Positions 26,730 to 36,419 of a DNA stretch of 64,000 nucleotides are shown piece by piece. Position numbers and translations under genes: made by a program. Within the stretch, counting starts at the first letter, position 1; each line of letters opens with the position of its first letter. The stretch is taken from the NCBI GenBank assembly GCA_019636335.1, contig JAHBXR010000021.1, forward strand, positions 1 to 64,000, written 5' to 3'. The DNA is from Pirellulales bacterium. Its GTDB lineage: Bacteria > Planctomycetota > Planctomycetia > Pirellulales > JAEUIK01. The notes below the pieces were generated by a model that had not been told where the DNA came from, made no database searches, and was given only the letters and a program-made list of their open reading frames with translations.

Positions 26730-27455
26730 ATGAGCCGTTCACCGTCGATGGCATTACTGCGCGTGATGGGCCTGCTGGCGGGGCTTTTGATCGTCAAGGT
26801 CACGGTCGTGGTCGTGATAGGTTATCGCGACTATTTTCCCGCCGATTTCGGTTCCGACTTTCTGCTCGGGCGCGAGGCGTACTTCTTTGGCGCGTATCGC
26901 TGGGCGTTTTATGCCCATATTCTCGCGGGACCGATCACCCTGTTGCTGGGGTTGCTGCTCCTCAACGAATGGTTTCGCTTGCGGTCCACCGCGTGGCATC
27001 GCACGCTGGGCAAAGTGCAGGTTGCCGTCGTCTTGGGCGTGCTCTGCCCGAGCGGACTGTGGATGGCGCGGTACGCCATGACGGGCGTTATAGCGGGATG
27101 GGGCTTTGCGTTGCTGGCCGTGGCCACGGCGACTTGCGTATGGTTTGGCTGGCGACGAGCCGTGCAGCGCCGGTTCGACGAACATCGCCGCTGGATGTGG
27201 CGCTGTTTTTTACTGCTCTCGTCGGCGGTCGTACTGCGGCTGATCGGCGGCCTGGCCAGCGTGTCGGGCATTGGCGAGACGTGGAGCTATCCGTTGGCCG
27301 CTTGGGTGAGCTGGCTTGGCCCACTCGCGGTGTACGAATTGAGCCGCGTCATTGTGCTGCGACGGACTCGCAGGCTCGCGTCGCGCGACGGTCACTCCCA
27401 ATCTTCCAACACGTTCTGGTCGTTGCCGGCGATGGAGATGAGCGCGCGGCGTTGA
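26730..27455 (+). CDS. DUF2306 membrane protein
   Basis: 241 residues, six or so membrane helices (LLAGLLIVKVTVVVVIGY, AFYAHILAGPITLLLGLLLL, VAVVLGVLCPSGLWMA, GFALLAVATATCVWFGW, FLLLSSAVVLRLIGG). FYAHILAGPITLLLGLL and HRTLGKVQV are the recognisable DUF2306 pattern with conserved His. Function unknown. Its 3' end overlaps the convergent DUF1559 gene by 64 bases. Confidence 0.75.
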   Translation: MSRSPSMALLRVMGLLAGLLIVKVTVVVVIGYRDYFPADFGSDFLLGREAYFFGAYRWAFYAHILAGPITLLLGLLLLNEWFRLRSTAWHRTLGKVQVAVVLGVLCPSGLWMARYAMTGVIAGWGFALLAVATATCVWFGWRRAVQRRFDEHRRWMWRCFLLLSSAVVLRLIGGLASVSGIGETWSYPLAAWVSWLGPLAVYELSRVIVLRRTRRLASRDGHSQSSNTFWSLPAMEMSARR

Positions 27456-28183
27456 TCGGCGGGCAGGTCGGCTTGGAGAAAGTGGACGCTGCCATCGGCG
27501 AAGGCGGCGTGCATGCCGGCGGGATGCGAGAGCGGCGGAAATTCCCGCAGGCTGAGCACAAGTTGCTCGTCGGCATCGATGGGCGCCATCCAGTGTACAG
27601 CGTGGTCCTCATCGACTTCGAGGATGACCATCGTGCCAGCGGTGCCGTCGGTGATCTCGGCAAATCGGCGGGGCGAGTTTGCCTGTAGGCAGCTATGGGG
27701 CGTCACGATGGCCAGATACGTGGTGTGCGTGGGATCGAGTTTGTTCGATGCGGAAGGGCAGAGATAAAACGGCACGACGCTTGCCCGCGCGGCTTCGTTG
27801 GTGGGATCGTCCCACGGCTTGGTGAGGTCGATCGAATCGTAGAGACTGTGCATCTCCATGTACGGCAGGATGAGCGTCCGCCAACTGTGGAGCAGCTGGC
27901 CGCTGGCGTCGGTGGTGTAGGCCGGTGGCAGGGCGCCGTACACCTCGGCGTAGTTGTGCAATGCCAGGGCAACTTGCTTCAGGTTGTTGCGGCACGTGCT
28001 TCTGCGGGCGGCTTCTCGGGCGAATCGCACGTTGGGGAGCAATAACAAGATGAAGAGCACAAGAATGATTACGGCGACTGCCAGTATCACGAGCGCCGCA
28101 CGAAAGCGACGCCTTGCCTGATACTGTGCCAGTATCTCGGCATGTGCGTCCGTCTCGGGGCTGTGATACGGATTCTCGTCCAT
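27392..28183 (-). CDS. DUF1559 domain protein (no pilin leader)
   Basis: 263 residues from MDENPYHSPETDA, a start typical of planctomycete membrane proteins. One membrane helix (ALVILAVAVIILVLFILLLL), then NVRFAREAARRSTCRNNLKQ, the DUF1559 hallmark. Later come WRTLILPYME, VPFYLCPSA and the terminal AFADGSVHFL. It lacks the [12 protein letters not shown] cleavage leader of the usual members, so it is anchored by an ordinary helix. Function of the family is unknown. Confidence 0.75.
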   Translation of the reverse strand: MDENPYHSPETDAHAEILAQYQARRRFRAALVILAVAVIILVLFILLLLPNVRFAREAARRSTCRNNLKQVALALHNYAEVYGALPPAYTTDASGQLLHSWRTLILPYMEMHSLYDSIDLTKPWDDPTNEAARASVVPFYLCPSASNKLDPTHTTYLAIVTPHSCLQANSPRRFAEITDGTAGTMVILEVDEDHAVHWMAPIDADEQLVLSLREFPPLSHPAGMHAAFADGSVHFLQADLPADQRRALISIAGNDQNVLEDWE

Positions 28184-28492
28184 GGTTCTGCCCTTGTTGT
28201 TGGCGTGTCGACACTCTTCATTATAGACGGTCGCTCCATCGTGGGACATCTCTTTGTCTGCTGGTCACCCTGGCGGCACTTGGGGAGTGGATCGAAAGCA
28301 GCTTTCACGTTCGACGTAGACTGACTCGTTTCGGCGGATCGATTGCTGTCACGCACGGGCTGCGTGACCTACGGACTTCGACGGATCGAACGCTACGCGC
28401 GTGCCGATCGATTGCTTCGTGGTACACTGGTCCGCCGCGGCAACGGGCTGCCGTTGGTTGGAATACCTCTTGATCCGCGTGGGAATCCGGGA
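28184..28492. repeat. intergenic with family B palindrome (28343-28374)
   Basis: 309 bases between divergent genes. 28343-28374 is TTGCTGTCACGCAC-GGGC-TGCGTGACCTACGG. No other structure seen. Confidence 0.6.
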
Positions 28493-30097
28493 ATGATTTT
28501 TGCCGAGGTACTTCACGCGACGCGTCTGCGCGAGCCGGACAAGCTGGCGCTGGTGTTTGGATCGCGGCGCTATACCTATGCCGAACTGGACGACGTGACC
28601 GATCTTCTGGCGGCGGCGTTGGCCGCGGCCGGGGTAGCGCGCGACGATCGCGTGGCGCTGTTTCTGCCGAACCGTCCGGAGCTGGTGTTTTGCTACCTGG
28701 CGTGCTTCAAGCTGGGGGCGATCGCCGTGCCGCTCAATCACCGCTATCGGACCGGCGAAGCGGAATACGCGCTGGAACATTCCGGCTCGACGACGCTCAT
28801 CGTGCATGAAGATAAGCTCGACGATGCGCTAGGTCTCCCCTTCGAACGGTTGCCACTGGTGCGGCGTTATCTCGTACGCGATGCCGCGGCCAAGATCGTC
28901 GACACCGCCGCGCGGCAGGCGTCACATTGCCGGGGAAACGAGTTGCCCACGTTAGCGGTGGTGGAAGCAGAGTTCGCGCCGTTCGAATCGCTGCTGTCGG
29001 GCAAAACGGCGCCATTGCCAGAGGTGCTGTTCGACGAACGGCAGTTGGCCACGATCATGTATACCTCGGGCACGACGGCCAATCCAAAAGGCGTGGTTCA
29101 CTCGCAGGAGACGCTCTGGCACTGCGTGCAGATCCAGGCCACGTCGATGGAGTACACATCCGAAGACGTGATCCTCGTCAGCACGTCGGCCGCGCACTGT
29201 GCCGCCTCGTATGGTCTGATCTTTCCCAATATCTTCGTCGGCGGAACGTCGGTGATGCTGCACGCACCGACACCGGAACAAGTAGTACAGGCGATCGTCG
29301 AACATGGGGTAACGCGCTGCCAGATGTTGCCCGCCAGCTTGCAGGATTTGGTCGAGTATCTCGAACATCGGCCGACGCCGCTGCCTTCGCTGCGCAGCTT
29401 CTTCGCCGGGGGCGACATCGTGCCGCTCGACACGCACCGGCGTTTTCGCGCGGCGACGGGACTCGACGTGGCCGAACTGTGCGGCATGACCGAGGCGATC
29501 ACGTATGCGGTGAATCCACCCTTCGGCGAGAAGCGAATCGGATCGGTGGGTAAGCCGGTCGAGCGAACGCAGGTGCGCATCGCCGACGAGCATGGTCGTG
29601 CGCTGCCGGTGGGGGCTGAAGGAGAGATTCAGATTCGCGGTCCGGCGAACATGCTGGGCTACTGGAACGACACGCTGCACACGACGGCGACGCTACACGA
29701 CGGTTGGCTGGCGAGCGGCGACCTGGGACGCTTCGACGCCGACGGGTACCTGTGGTTCATGGGGCGCAAGAAGGAGATCATCATCCGCGGAGGATCGAAC
29801 ATCTCGCCCCTGGAGGTGGAGCAGGTAATCGACCAGCACCCGGCGGTCCACCTCTGCGGCGTGGTCGGGGCGCCCGACGCGCGGCTGGGGCAGATCGTGA
29901 TCGCCTACGTCTCACTGCTGGAGGACGCGGAACAGAAGCCGACGCCCGAAGAGTTGAAAGCGTTCGCGGCCGAACGGATCGCGGAATACAAAGTGCCCGA
30001 GCGGTTCTTCCTGCTCGACGCGCTGCCGCTGAACTCGACGAACAAGGTGGACCGGAAGAAGCTGCACGAGCGCGTGGCGGGGGATTTGGGCATTTAG
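28493..30097 (+). CDS. AMP-dependent synthetase/acyl-CoA ligase
   Basis: 534 residues starting MIFAEVLHATRLREPDKLAL; the frame is open further upstream but that part runs through a repeat. ANL-superfamily motifs in order: TIMYTSGTTANPKGVVHS (P-loop-like A3), ELCGMTEA (A5), GDLGRFDADGYLWFMGRKKE (A7-A8), EYKVPERFFLLDALPLNSTNK (A10, Lys). It activates a carboxylic acid as acyl-AMP and passes it to CoA. Fatty or aromatic acid; the specificity cannot be read. It precedes an unrelated small gene. Confidence 0.85.
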   Translation: MIFAEVLHATRLREPDKLALVFGSRRYTYAELDDVTDLLAAALAAAGVARDDRVALFLPNRPELVFCYLACFKLGAIAVPLNHRYRTGEAEYALEHSGSTTLIVHEDKLDDALGLPFERLPLVRRYLVRDAAAKIVDTAARQASHCRGNELPTLAVVEAEFAPFESLLSGKTAPLPEVLFDERQLATIMYTSGTTANPKGVVHSQETLWHCVQIQATSMEYTSEDVILVSTSAAHCAASYGLIFPNIFVGGTSVMLHAPTPEQVVQAIVEHGVTRCQMLPASLQDLVEYLEHRPTPLPSLRSFFAGGDIVPLDTHRRFRAATGLDVAELCGMTEAITYAVNPPFGEKRIGSVGKPVERTQVRIADEHGRALPVGAEGEIQIRGPANMLGYWNDTLHTTATLHDGWLASGDLGRFDADGYLWFMGRKKEIIIRGGSNISPLEVEQVIDQHPAVHLCGVVGAPDARLGQIVIAYVSLLEDAEQKPTPEELKAFAAERIAEYKVPERFFLLDALPLNSTNKVDRKKLHERVAGDLGI

Positions 30098-30109
30098 TGA
30101 TGCGAGATT

Positions 30110-30550
30110 ATGGAGTCCGAGTCCATGTCGAGTCTAAAGGCGAAGTACAGCTCCGCGCATCTTTCGATCGAGCGTATGCGATCTGCACTTTTGCAGCTGC
30201 CGGCGATCGTCAAGGCAATATTCGGCGACATTTCATTCACTGTGCAATACGGCTTTGGCACGCGACTGCATGGCGCCTTGCACTTCGTGCCGATGAACGT
30301 CTCCACGGAAGTGCTTCCATGGTTCCTGGAAGATTCACTCGACCAACGTATCGTCGAGCCCGGTCGGTCTGATCTGCTGATCGATTTCCCGAACCAGGAG
30401 TTGAAACTCCTGTACTGTCACGAGCTGGATATTCACGTCGATGGCAGCAACGACGAACTGATCCAGCGATTCATCGGCTGCGAGGAGTATCGTGACATCG
30501 CGTTTTATTCGCAGGCGCAGCTCAAGGCGAAGTATCCGGACCGTGCCTGA
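30110..30550 (+). CDS. hypothetical protein
   Basis: 146 residues, less G+C-rich than its neighbours. Regular mixed alpha/beta composition (SFTVQYGFGTRLHGALHFVP, LKLLYCHELDIHVDGSNDEL), no signal peptide or known motif. A second ATG at 30125 is possible. Codon use looks real; not recognised. Confidence 0.5.
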   Translation: MESESMSSLKAKYSSAHLSIERMRSALLQLPAIVKAIFGDISFTVQYGFGTRLHGALHFVPMNVSTEVLPWFLEDSLDQRIVEPGRSDLLIDFPNQELKLLYCHELDIHVDGSNDELIQRFIGCEEYRDIAFYSQAQLKAKYPDRA

Positions 30551-30708
30551 CGGTGTCGTGCCACTCTGCTACCCTACACCTTGCTGACGTTTCGGATTGG
30601 AATGATCGCCGTGCAATCGTCGGTTGTGTTGTTATCCCCCTTTCTGATCACGGTCATTTAACCACGACGGCACTACGACACGATGTGAAGCTGAGAATGC
30701 ATCCTCTT

Positions 30709-30788
30709 GTAGGTCAGGTACCCCGTACCTGACAAATGCTCGGCATAGCCAACTCGAACGATTGTCAGGTACTGGGTACCTGACCTAC
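30709..30788. repeat. family A inverted repeat
   Basis: Arms 30709-30734 and 30763-30788 are reverse complements with one mismatch and match the copy at 3920. The loop contains the inverse of TTCGAGTTGGC, so the element is inserted in the opposite direction. The 299-base gap 30551-30849 holds this and no gene. Confidence 0.8.
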
Positions 30789-30849
30789 ATCGCACAGGCT
30801 GGCAGTCTGTGCTACTTCCAATTCAGAGCTTGTTCAGCAAATTCAGAGG

Positions 30850-33051
30850 TTAGCGTGCGGCCGCCGTGACGAGGACATTGGCTTCGATCCGGACGATCAC
30901 GCCCTTGAAGGCCGGCGTGCGCGAGGCGCTGTCGATGTCGCGCGGCACCAGGACGTTGGCCTCGGGATAATAAACCAGCGCGTTGCCTGCCTTGATCTGC
31001 GGGAAGGGGCGGACGCGGATGTTGTGCATGGCGCCCGTGGCGCTGCGAACCGTGACGAGTTGGTCTTCGACGAGGCCGCGTCGCTGGACATCGTCGGGGT
31101 GCATGAGGATCACGTCGCGGCGGTCCTGGCCGCGATAGAAGTCGTAGTCCTCGTAGACGACCGTGTTGAATTGCCCCTCGCTGCGGACGGTCATCAGGCG
31201 CAGTTCGTCCGCTTCGCCCTTGAGCGGCGGCAACTCGTGACAGAAGAGATTCGCGCGGCCCGTGGGCGTGGGAAACTGCGGCGTGTGGAACGTGCGGCCG
31301 CCGATCTGGAACTCTTCTTTCGTGGCGCCAATGTCAGCCAGCTTCTCGAAGCCGGGCACGATCCTGGCGATCGCCTCCCGAATGCGGCCATGATCCTGCA
31401 TGCCGGGCCAATCAACGGGGCCGTGATCGCCCAAAGTATCGGCCGCGATGCGCGAGATTACTTGCACTTCGCTCCGCAACCCCTCGTGACGACGGATGCC
31501 ACCATCGCTGAGCCGGACGTAGTTGAACATCGACTCTTGGGTCGTCGATTGCACTTCTTCGTCGCGCGCCAAGACCGGCAAGATGATCGTACGAGCGGCA
31601 AGACCATGCGCGTGTCCCGTGTTGAGGGTGGTGTTGAGGTAAACCAGCATGTCGAGACGCGAAAGTGACTCGGCGGCGTAACGGGCGTCGGGATTCGAGC
31701 CGTAAAGATTGCCGCCGAGACAGAAACCGAACTTGAGCTCGCCGCGATGGGCGCCGTCCATGCAGGAGAGCGTATCGAGACCTGGCGCCGTCGGCAGCCG
31801 GACGCCGAAATGCTCTTCGAGACGCTGGAAGATAGCGTCCTTCAACTTGGGCGTGACGCCGACGGAGCCGATGCCCTGCACGTTCGAGTGGCCGCGGATG
31901 GGGAGCAAGCCCGCATTGGGGCGACCGACCATGCCGCGCAGCAGGGCGAGATTGGCAATCGCCTGCACGTTCGAGACGCCGTGCGCGTGGTGGGTGATGC
32001 CCATCGTCCAAGAAAAGACGACGTTTTTCGATTTGGCATACCGCGCAGCGATGTCGTCGATCGTCTGGCGTGAGACGCCGCTTTTCTGTTCGATCTCTTC
32101 CCAGGTAAGGGCGGCGAGATGCTCGCGTAGGGCGGACCAGCCTTCACAATGCTGCTCGAGGAAGGGGACGTCGTGCTCGCCGCGTTCGATGGTGCGTTTG
32201 GCGATGCCGGCCAGCAGGGCCAGGTCGCCCCCGATGTCGGGCTGCACATACAGACTGGCGATCGCCGTGCCGAAGAGCAGGCTGCGCGGATCGCTTGGCA
32301 CGCGGAAGTTGACCAGGCCGGTTTCGACCACCGGGTTGATGACGATCACTTCGCCGCCGCGACGACGCACCCCCTTAAGCAGCGTCATCAGGCGCGGATG
32401 ATTGCTGGCCGGGTTGCCGCCGATGACGAAGACACAATCGGCATGCTCGAGATCTTCGAGCACGATGGTCGCCGTGCCGGTGCCCACCGAGGTGGCCATG
32501 CCCACGCCGCTCGCCTGGTGGCAGTAGAAGCTGCAGTTGTTGACGTTGTTCGTGCCGTACAGTCGGGCAAAGAGCTGCAGCAGAAAGCCCGCCTCGTTCG
32601 AACTGCGCCCGCTGAAATACCAGAACGTCTGCGAGGGATCGAGCTCGCGCAGTTTTTTACCGATCTCTTGGTGTGCCTCGTTCCAAGAGATCTCTCGGTA
32701 ATATTGCGAGCCTGCTTCGAGCAGCATGGGGCGTGTGAGGCGGCCACAATGCTCCAACTCGCGTGGCGAGAAGGCCTGCATCTGCGGAATCGAGTAGGTG
32801 CTGAAAAAATCGGGCGGGATGGCGCCTTGCATGTCGGCGGCCATGGCCTGGAGCGACTTCTTACAGACCTCGGGGAAGAAGCCCGACTCGTTGACCATGC
32901 CGCCGCGCTGGCCCCCCATACCGACGGCGCAGGTCTTGCAGGCGTTCTTCGAGCGCATGGCCTGCCACATCTTCCACGGACCGACTTCGCGGGCCTTGCG
33001 GAGCGTGTACATGACGGCGGGCCAGCCGCCGCCGGAACCTGGCATGCGCAT
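30850..33051 (-). CDS. molybdopterin oxidoreductase, YdeP/FdhF-like alpha subunit
   Basis: 733 residues. N-terminal CKTCAVGMGGQRGGM, then GRSSNEAGFLLQLFARLYGTNN, CHQASGVGMATSVGTGTATI, FVIGGNPASNHPRLM, INPVVETGLVNFRVP, and the dinucleotide-binding C-terminal barrel (TPTGRANLFC, LMTVRSEGQFNTVVYEDYD, VLMHPDDVQRRGLVE-like). This is the bis-MGD oxidoreductase fold of the YdeP group. The usual active-site Sec/Cys of formate dehydrogenase is not evident, so the substrate is unknown. No accessory subunit gene lies beside it. Confidence 0.85.
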   Translation of the reverse strand: MRMPGSGGGWPAVMYTLRKAREVGPWKMWQAMRSKNACKTCAVGMGGQRGGMVNESGFFPEVCKKSLQAMAADMQGAIPPDFFSTYSIPQMQAFSPRELEHCGRLTRPMLLEAGSQYYREISWNEAHQEIGKKLRELDPSQTFWYFSGRSSNEAGFLLQLFARLYGTNNVNNCSFYCHQASGVGMATSVGTGTATIVLEDLEHADCVFVIGGNPASNHPRLMTLLKGVRRRGGEVIVINPVVETGLVNFRVPSDPRSLLFGTAIASLYVQPDIGGDLALLAGIAKRTIERGEHDVPFLEQHCEGWSALREHLAALTWEEIEQKSGVSRQTIDDIAARYAKSKNVVFSWTMGITHHAHGVSNVQAIANLALLRGMVGRPNAGLLPIRGHSNVQGIGSVGVTPKLKDAIFQRLEEHFGVRLPTAPGLDTLSCMDGAHRGELKFGFCLGGNLYGSNPDARYAAESLSRLDMLVYLNTTLNTGHAHGLAARTIILPVLARDEEVQSTTQESMFNYVRLSDGGIRRHEGLRSEVQVISRIAADTLGDHGPVDWPGMQDHGRIREAIARIVPGFEKLADIGATKEEFQIGGRTFHTPQFPTPTGRANLFCHELPPLKGEADELRLMTVRSEGQFNTVVYEDYDFYRGQDRRDVILMHPDDVQRRGLVEDQLVTVRSATGAMHNIRVRPFPQIKAGNALVYYPEANVLVPRDIDSASRTPAFKGVIVRIEANVLVTAAAR

Positions 33052-33447
33052 CAGGGGGATTCTCTACCGACTTTATCGATGATTTTTAACGCAAAGACGC
33101 GAAGGTGCAAAGACGCAAAGCAGACAATCGAATTAGTGGTGACCCGGCATGCTTTTTTACCGCGAAGGCGCAAAGTACGCGAAGGGATCAAGTGGCACAG
33201 GTTGTTCGCCTGTGGTTTTGCAATTCAGTTCGAGCCGACTCATCCTCTTGTCGCTGCGCGACACCGACCATTTTGCGACTGCTGCACTTCAAGTAGTCGG
33301 CGCCGAATCGCAAAAAGATCGGTGCCACCCGGTTTATATTGCTCTGCGTCTTTGCTTCTTTGCGCCTTTGCGTTGAAATTCTTTTCTTCCTCGCTCACGC
33401 TTCGGGTTGGAAGCACAGGCTAGGCGGCCTGTGCCACTTCATCCTAG
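33052..33447. repeat. intergenic GCGCAAAG/GCGAAG repeats
   Basis: Three repeat blocks: 33085-33121 (AACGCAAAGACGCGAAGGTG...), 33160-33188 (TTACCGCGAAGGCGCAAAG...), and 33347-33377 in inverse (CTTTGCGCCTTTGCGTTGAA). Same family as 2531-2628. No gene supported. Confidence 0.6.
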
Positions 33448-34920
33448 TTAGTCGAGGCTGACGGTGACAGTTTTGGTTTCGGTGTAGGCTTCCAGGCCTT
33501 TTTCGCCCAGTTCGCGGCCGAGGCCCGACATCTTGAAGCCGCCGAAGGGTGCCGCGGCGTCGAAGACGTCGTAGCAGTTGACCCACACGGTGCCGGCGCG
33601 AATGGCGCCCGCCAAGCGATGCGCCTTGCCGATGTCGCGAGTCCAAACGGCCGCGGCAAGTCCGTAGAACGTATTGTTCGCGCGGTCGACGATCTCGTCC
33701 ACGCTCTTGAAGCGGAGGATCGAGAGGACCGGACCGAAAATCTCATCCTTGGCGATCGACATTTCGTCGTTGACGCCGGCGAAGAGGGTCGGCTCGATGT
33801 AGTAGCCGCGGTCGCCCCAGCGCTGGCCCCCCGTCAGACACTCGGCCCCTTCTTTCTTGCCGAGATCGATGTAGTGCATGATCTTATCGAACTGGGCCTG
33901 GTCAACTTGCGGGCCCTGTTGCGTGTCGGGATCGAGCGGGTTGCCGAGCTTGCGGTGCTTGTTCATCGTCACCAGTTTGTCGACGAACTGGTCGTAGATC
34001 TTGTCTTCGACAAACAGGCGGCTGCCCGCGCAGCAGCACTGCCCCTGGTTGAAGTAGAGGCCGAAGTGCGAGCCGGTGGCGGCCGCTTCGAGATCGGCAT
34101 CGGCGAAGACGATGTTGGGACTCTTGCCTCCCAACTCGAAGGTGAGACGCTTCAACGTCTGCGAGGCGTCGCGCATGATGATCTGCGCCGTCTTGTGCTC
34201 GCCGGTGAAGGCCACCTTGTCGACGCCGGGGTGGCGGACGATCGCCGCGCCAGCCGTGGGACCGTAGCCGGGCACGACGTTGATCACGCCATCGGGAATA
34301 CCGGCTTTCTGGGCGAGCCGCGCCATCCGCAGGCAGGTGAGCGGTGTCTGCTCAGCGGGCTTCATCACGATGGTGCAGCCGGCGGCCAGCGCGGGTCCCC
34401 ACTTCCAGGCCGTCATCAGCAGGGGAAAGTTCCAGGGAATGATCTGTCCGACAACGCCCACCGGCTCGCGGCGCGTGTAGGTGAAATACTTGCCGCGGAC
34501 GGGGATCGTCTGGCCGTGAATCTTGTCGGCATAGCCGGCGTAATAGCGCAGGCAGTCGATCGTCAGCGGAAGGTCGGCGGCGCGGGCGTCGCTGATCGGT
34601 TTGCCATTGTCGAGCGACTCGAGCGCGGCCAGTTCGTCGAGATTCTCTTCCAGCGCGTCGGCCAGCTTGTGCATCAGGCGGCCGCGGTCGCGGGCATCCA
34701 TCTTCGACCAGGGACCATGCTCGAAGGCATTGCGTGCCGCCTCGACGGCCAGGTCGATGTCGGCCGCGTCCCCTTCAGCCACCTGGGCGATGACCTCTTC
34801 GGTGGCGGGATTGATAGTTTCGAACGTCTTGCCGCTGACGCTCGGCACCCAACGGCCGCCGATGAAGCAATCGGTCTGGCGGATCTGGGGCTGCGAAACG
34901 GTTTCCATGGTCGTGGCCAT
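33448..34920 (-). CDS. NAD(P)-dependent aldehyde dehydrogenase
   Basis: 490 residues from the ATG at 34920, chosen because AGGAGG lies seven bases upstream. Standard ALDH motifs: [14 protein letters not shown] and [28 protein letters not shown] (Rossmann and Asn), [14 protein letters not shown] (general base Glu), [14 protein letters not shown] (nucleophile Cys), and [12 protein letters not shown]. Oxidises aldehydes to acids in the cytoplasm. It is closest in look to class 1/2 or betaine-aldehyde types, but the substrate is not determined. The 370-base gap upstream is featureless to me. Confidence 0.92.
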   Translation of the reverse strand: MATTMETVSQPQIRQTDCFIGGRWVPSVSGKTFETINPATEEVIAQVAEGDAADIDLAVEAARNAFEHGPWSKMDARDRGRLMHKLADALEENLDELAALESLDNGKPISDARAADLPLTIDCLRYYAGYADKIHGQTIPVRGKYFTYTRREPVGVVGQIIPWNFPLLMTAWKWGPALAAGCTIVMKPAEQTPLTCLRMARLAQKAGIPDGVINVVPGYGPTAGAAIVRHPGVDKVAFTGEHKTAQIIMRDASQTLKRLTFELGGKSPNIVFADADLEAAATGSHFGLYFNQGQCCCAGSRLFVEDKIYDQFVDKLVTMNKHRKLGNPLDPDTQQGPQVDQAQFDKIMHYIDLGKKEGAECLTGGQRWGDRGYYIEPTLFAGVNDEMSIAKDEIFGPVLSILRFKSVDEIVDRANNTFYGLAAAVWTRDIGKAHRLAGAIRAGTVWVNCYDVFDAAAPFGGFKMSGLGRELGEKGLEAYTETKTVTVSLD

Positions 34921-35290
34921 CGTGTGCCTCCTGGTACGAGCGTTGGTCGATTGGCGTGCGGGCCCCGCCCTGGCGAGCACCCGATGAATTGGCGCCTGAG
35001 GTCTTCCCCGACGGAATTCTACCGCTGGTCGGAACGATGTGCCAGTTTTGCGGTTAATCACGCTGGCGCCCTCGAACCGCCCCCGCGGAGCGACCTTTTT
35101 TCCAGGCGGCGATTGGCATGGTCCACCGACACGCGGGACGAGCGCTCACCCGACTGGATAGTTCCTTGCGTGACCACGGGGAAGCGGATCAGAATGGGGC
35201 TTCGAGAGATGGACCACCACCGGCGACGTTCGATCGGGGCCGCGAACCCTCTGGCCCGATGGACTCTCCGCCGTCACTTGAGGATCGTAC
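34921..35290. other. intergenic, promoters of divergent genes
   Basis: No open frame with protein-like composition, repeat or hairpin was noticed between the aldehyde dehydrogenase and the methyltransferase. Confidence 0.3.
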
Positions 35291-36133
35291 GTGCAACCAG
35301 ACACTTCACTGAAATCGCAGGTCCAGTCGCATTGGGAGACCGAGACCTGCGGCACGCGCTACGGGCAGGCCGAGGATCGCCGCGCTTATTTCGAGCAGCT
35401 CTCGCGTACCCGCTACGACTTGCAGCCCTACCTGGCACCGTTCGCCGACTTCGCCAGCGCGGCAGGAAAACGGATCCTCGAGATCGGCGTGGGAGCGGGG
35501 GCCGATTTCCAGAACTGGTGCGAGGTGGCCGAGCACGCAACGGGAATCGATCTTACCGAGCAGGCGATCCGCCTAACCACGGAACGACTCAAGTTAAATC
35601 ATATTCCCGCCGAACGCTTTACGCTGCAGACCGACGACGCCGAGAATCTCTCGTTCGCCGACCATAGCTTCGACATCGTTTACTCTTGGGGTGTGTTGCA
35701 TCACACGCCCGATACGCGGCGCGCGTTTCGCGAGGTGTTTCGCGTGCTGAAGCCGGGGGGAGAACTGCGGGCGATGATTTACCATACGCCCTCCTGGATC
35801 GGCCTGATGCTCTATCTGAACTATGGGCTCGGCCGGGGGCGTCCCTTCCGCTCGCTGCGCCAGGTCGAGTTCGATCATCTGGAAAGCCCCGGCACGAAGG
35901 CCTACACCGTGCCCGAGGGACGCAATCTCGTCGAGCAAGCGGGCTTCCAAGATTGCCGCGTATGGTCGCAGCTTTCGATGGGGGACTATCTGCAGATCCA
36001 ACCCAGCGACCGCCATCGTGGGCTCAAATTCACCATCGCCAGCAAGCTCTATCCGCGTTGGCTCGTGCGCCTGCTGGGGCACCGTTTTGGCCACCTCCTC
36101 TTGATTCGCGCCAAGAAGCCGACGAGCATCTAG
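35291..36133 (+). CDS. class I SAM-dependent methyltransferase
   Basis: 280 residues, GTG start. Motif I ILEIGVGAGADFQNWCEVA, motif II FTLQTDDAENLSFADHSFDI, and the Methyltransf_11-type motif VYSWGVLHHTPDTRRAFREV followed by VLKPGGELRAMIYH. The C-terminal half is unusually hydrophobic (SWIGLMLYLNYGLGRG, YPRWLVRLLGHRFGHLLLI), suggesting a membrane-bound or lipid-like substrate. Its TAG stop is the first base triplet of the inverted-repeat element that follows. Confidence 0.8.
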   Translation: MQPDTSLKSQVQSHWETETCGTRYGQAEDRRAYFEQLSRTRYDLQPYLAPFADFASAAGKRILEIGVGAGADFQNWCEVAEHATGIDLTEQAIRLTTERLKLNHIPAERFTLQTDDAENLSFADHSFDIVYSWGVLHHTPDTRRAFREVFRVLKPGGELRAMIYHTPSWIGLMLYLNYGLGRGRPFRSLRQVEFDHLESPGTKAYTVPEGRNLVEQAGFQDCRVWSQLSMGDYLQIQPSDRHRGLKFTIASKLYPRWLVRLLGHRFGHLLLIRAKKPTSI

Positions 36134-36355
36134 TGCATTGTCAAAGCCAAAAGTTCGGGTTGGCCTTGCCAAATTGGCCCTCGCATCGTGAGCGGGTGAA
36201 ACTTGGGAACCCGAAAACCAGGGTGTGACGCTGGACTAGGGGGGGTAGCACCGACGAGTTTCCGCAGCAGGCGTGAAACTTATCTCGCACAAGTCGGAAG
36301 CTCGTCGGTGCTACCCGGCTGGGGAAGCCGAACATTAGGCTTTGACAGACCACTA
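36131..36355. mobile_element. MITE-like non-coding element with nested inverted repeats
   Basis: About 225 bases. Outer arms: TAGTG-N3-TGTCAAAGCC-AAAAGTTCGG (36131-36158) and its inverse (36328-36355), with a few mismatches. Inner arms: GGGTAGCACCGACGAG and TTTCCG (36243-36264) against 36295-36316, 22 bases with one mismatch. No open frame. It begins exactly at the stop codon of the methyltransferase. No target-site duplication is obvious. Confidence 0.6.
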
Positions 36356-36419
36356 AGCTGGCCGGCGCGAACGTTCGCCGATTCAGGCACGCGCCAGGCC
36401 GATCGGAGGGAGGGACTGT

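Noticed and set aside
33448..35061. Aldehyde dehydrogenase with a 47-residue N-terminal extension
   Set aside because: AGGAGG right before the ATG at 34920 and the lack of protein-like sequence upstream favour the shorter form.
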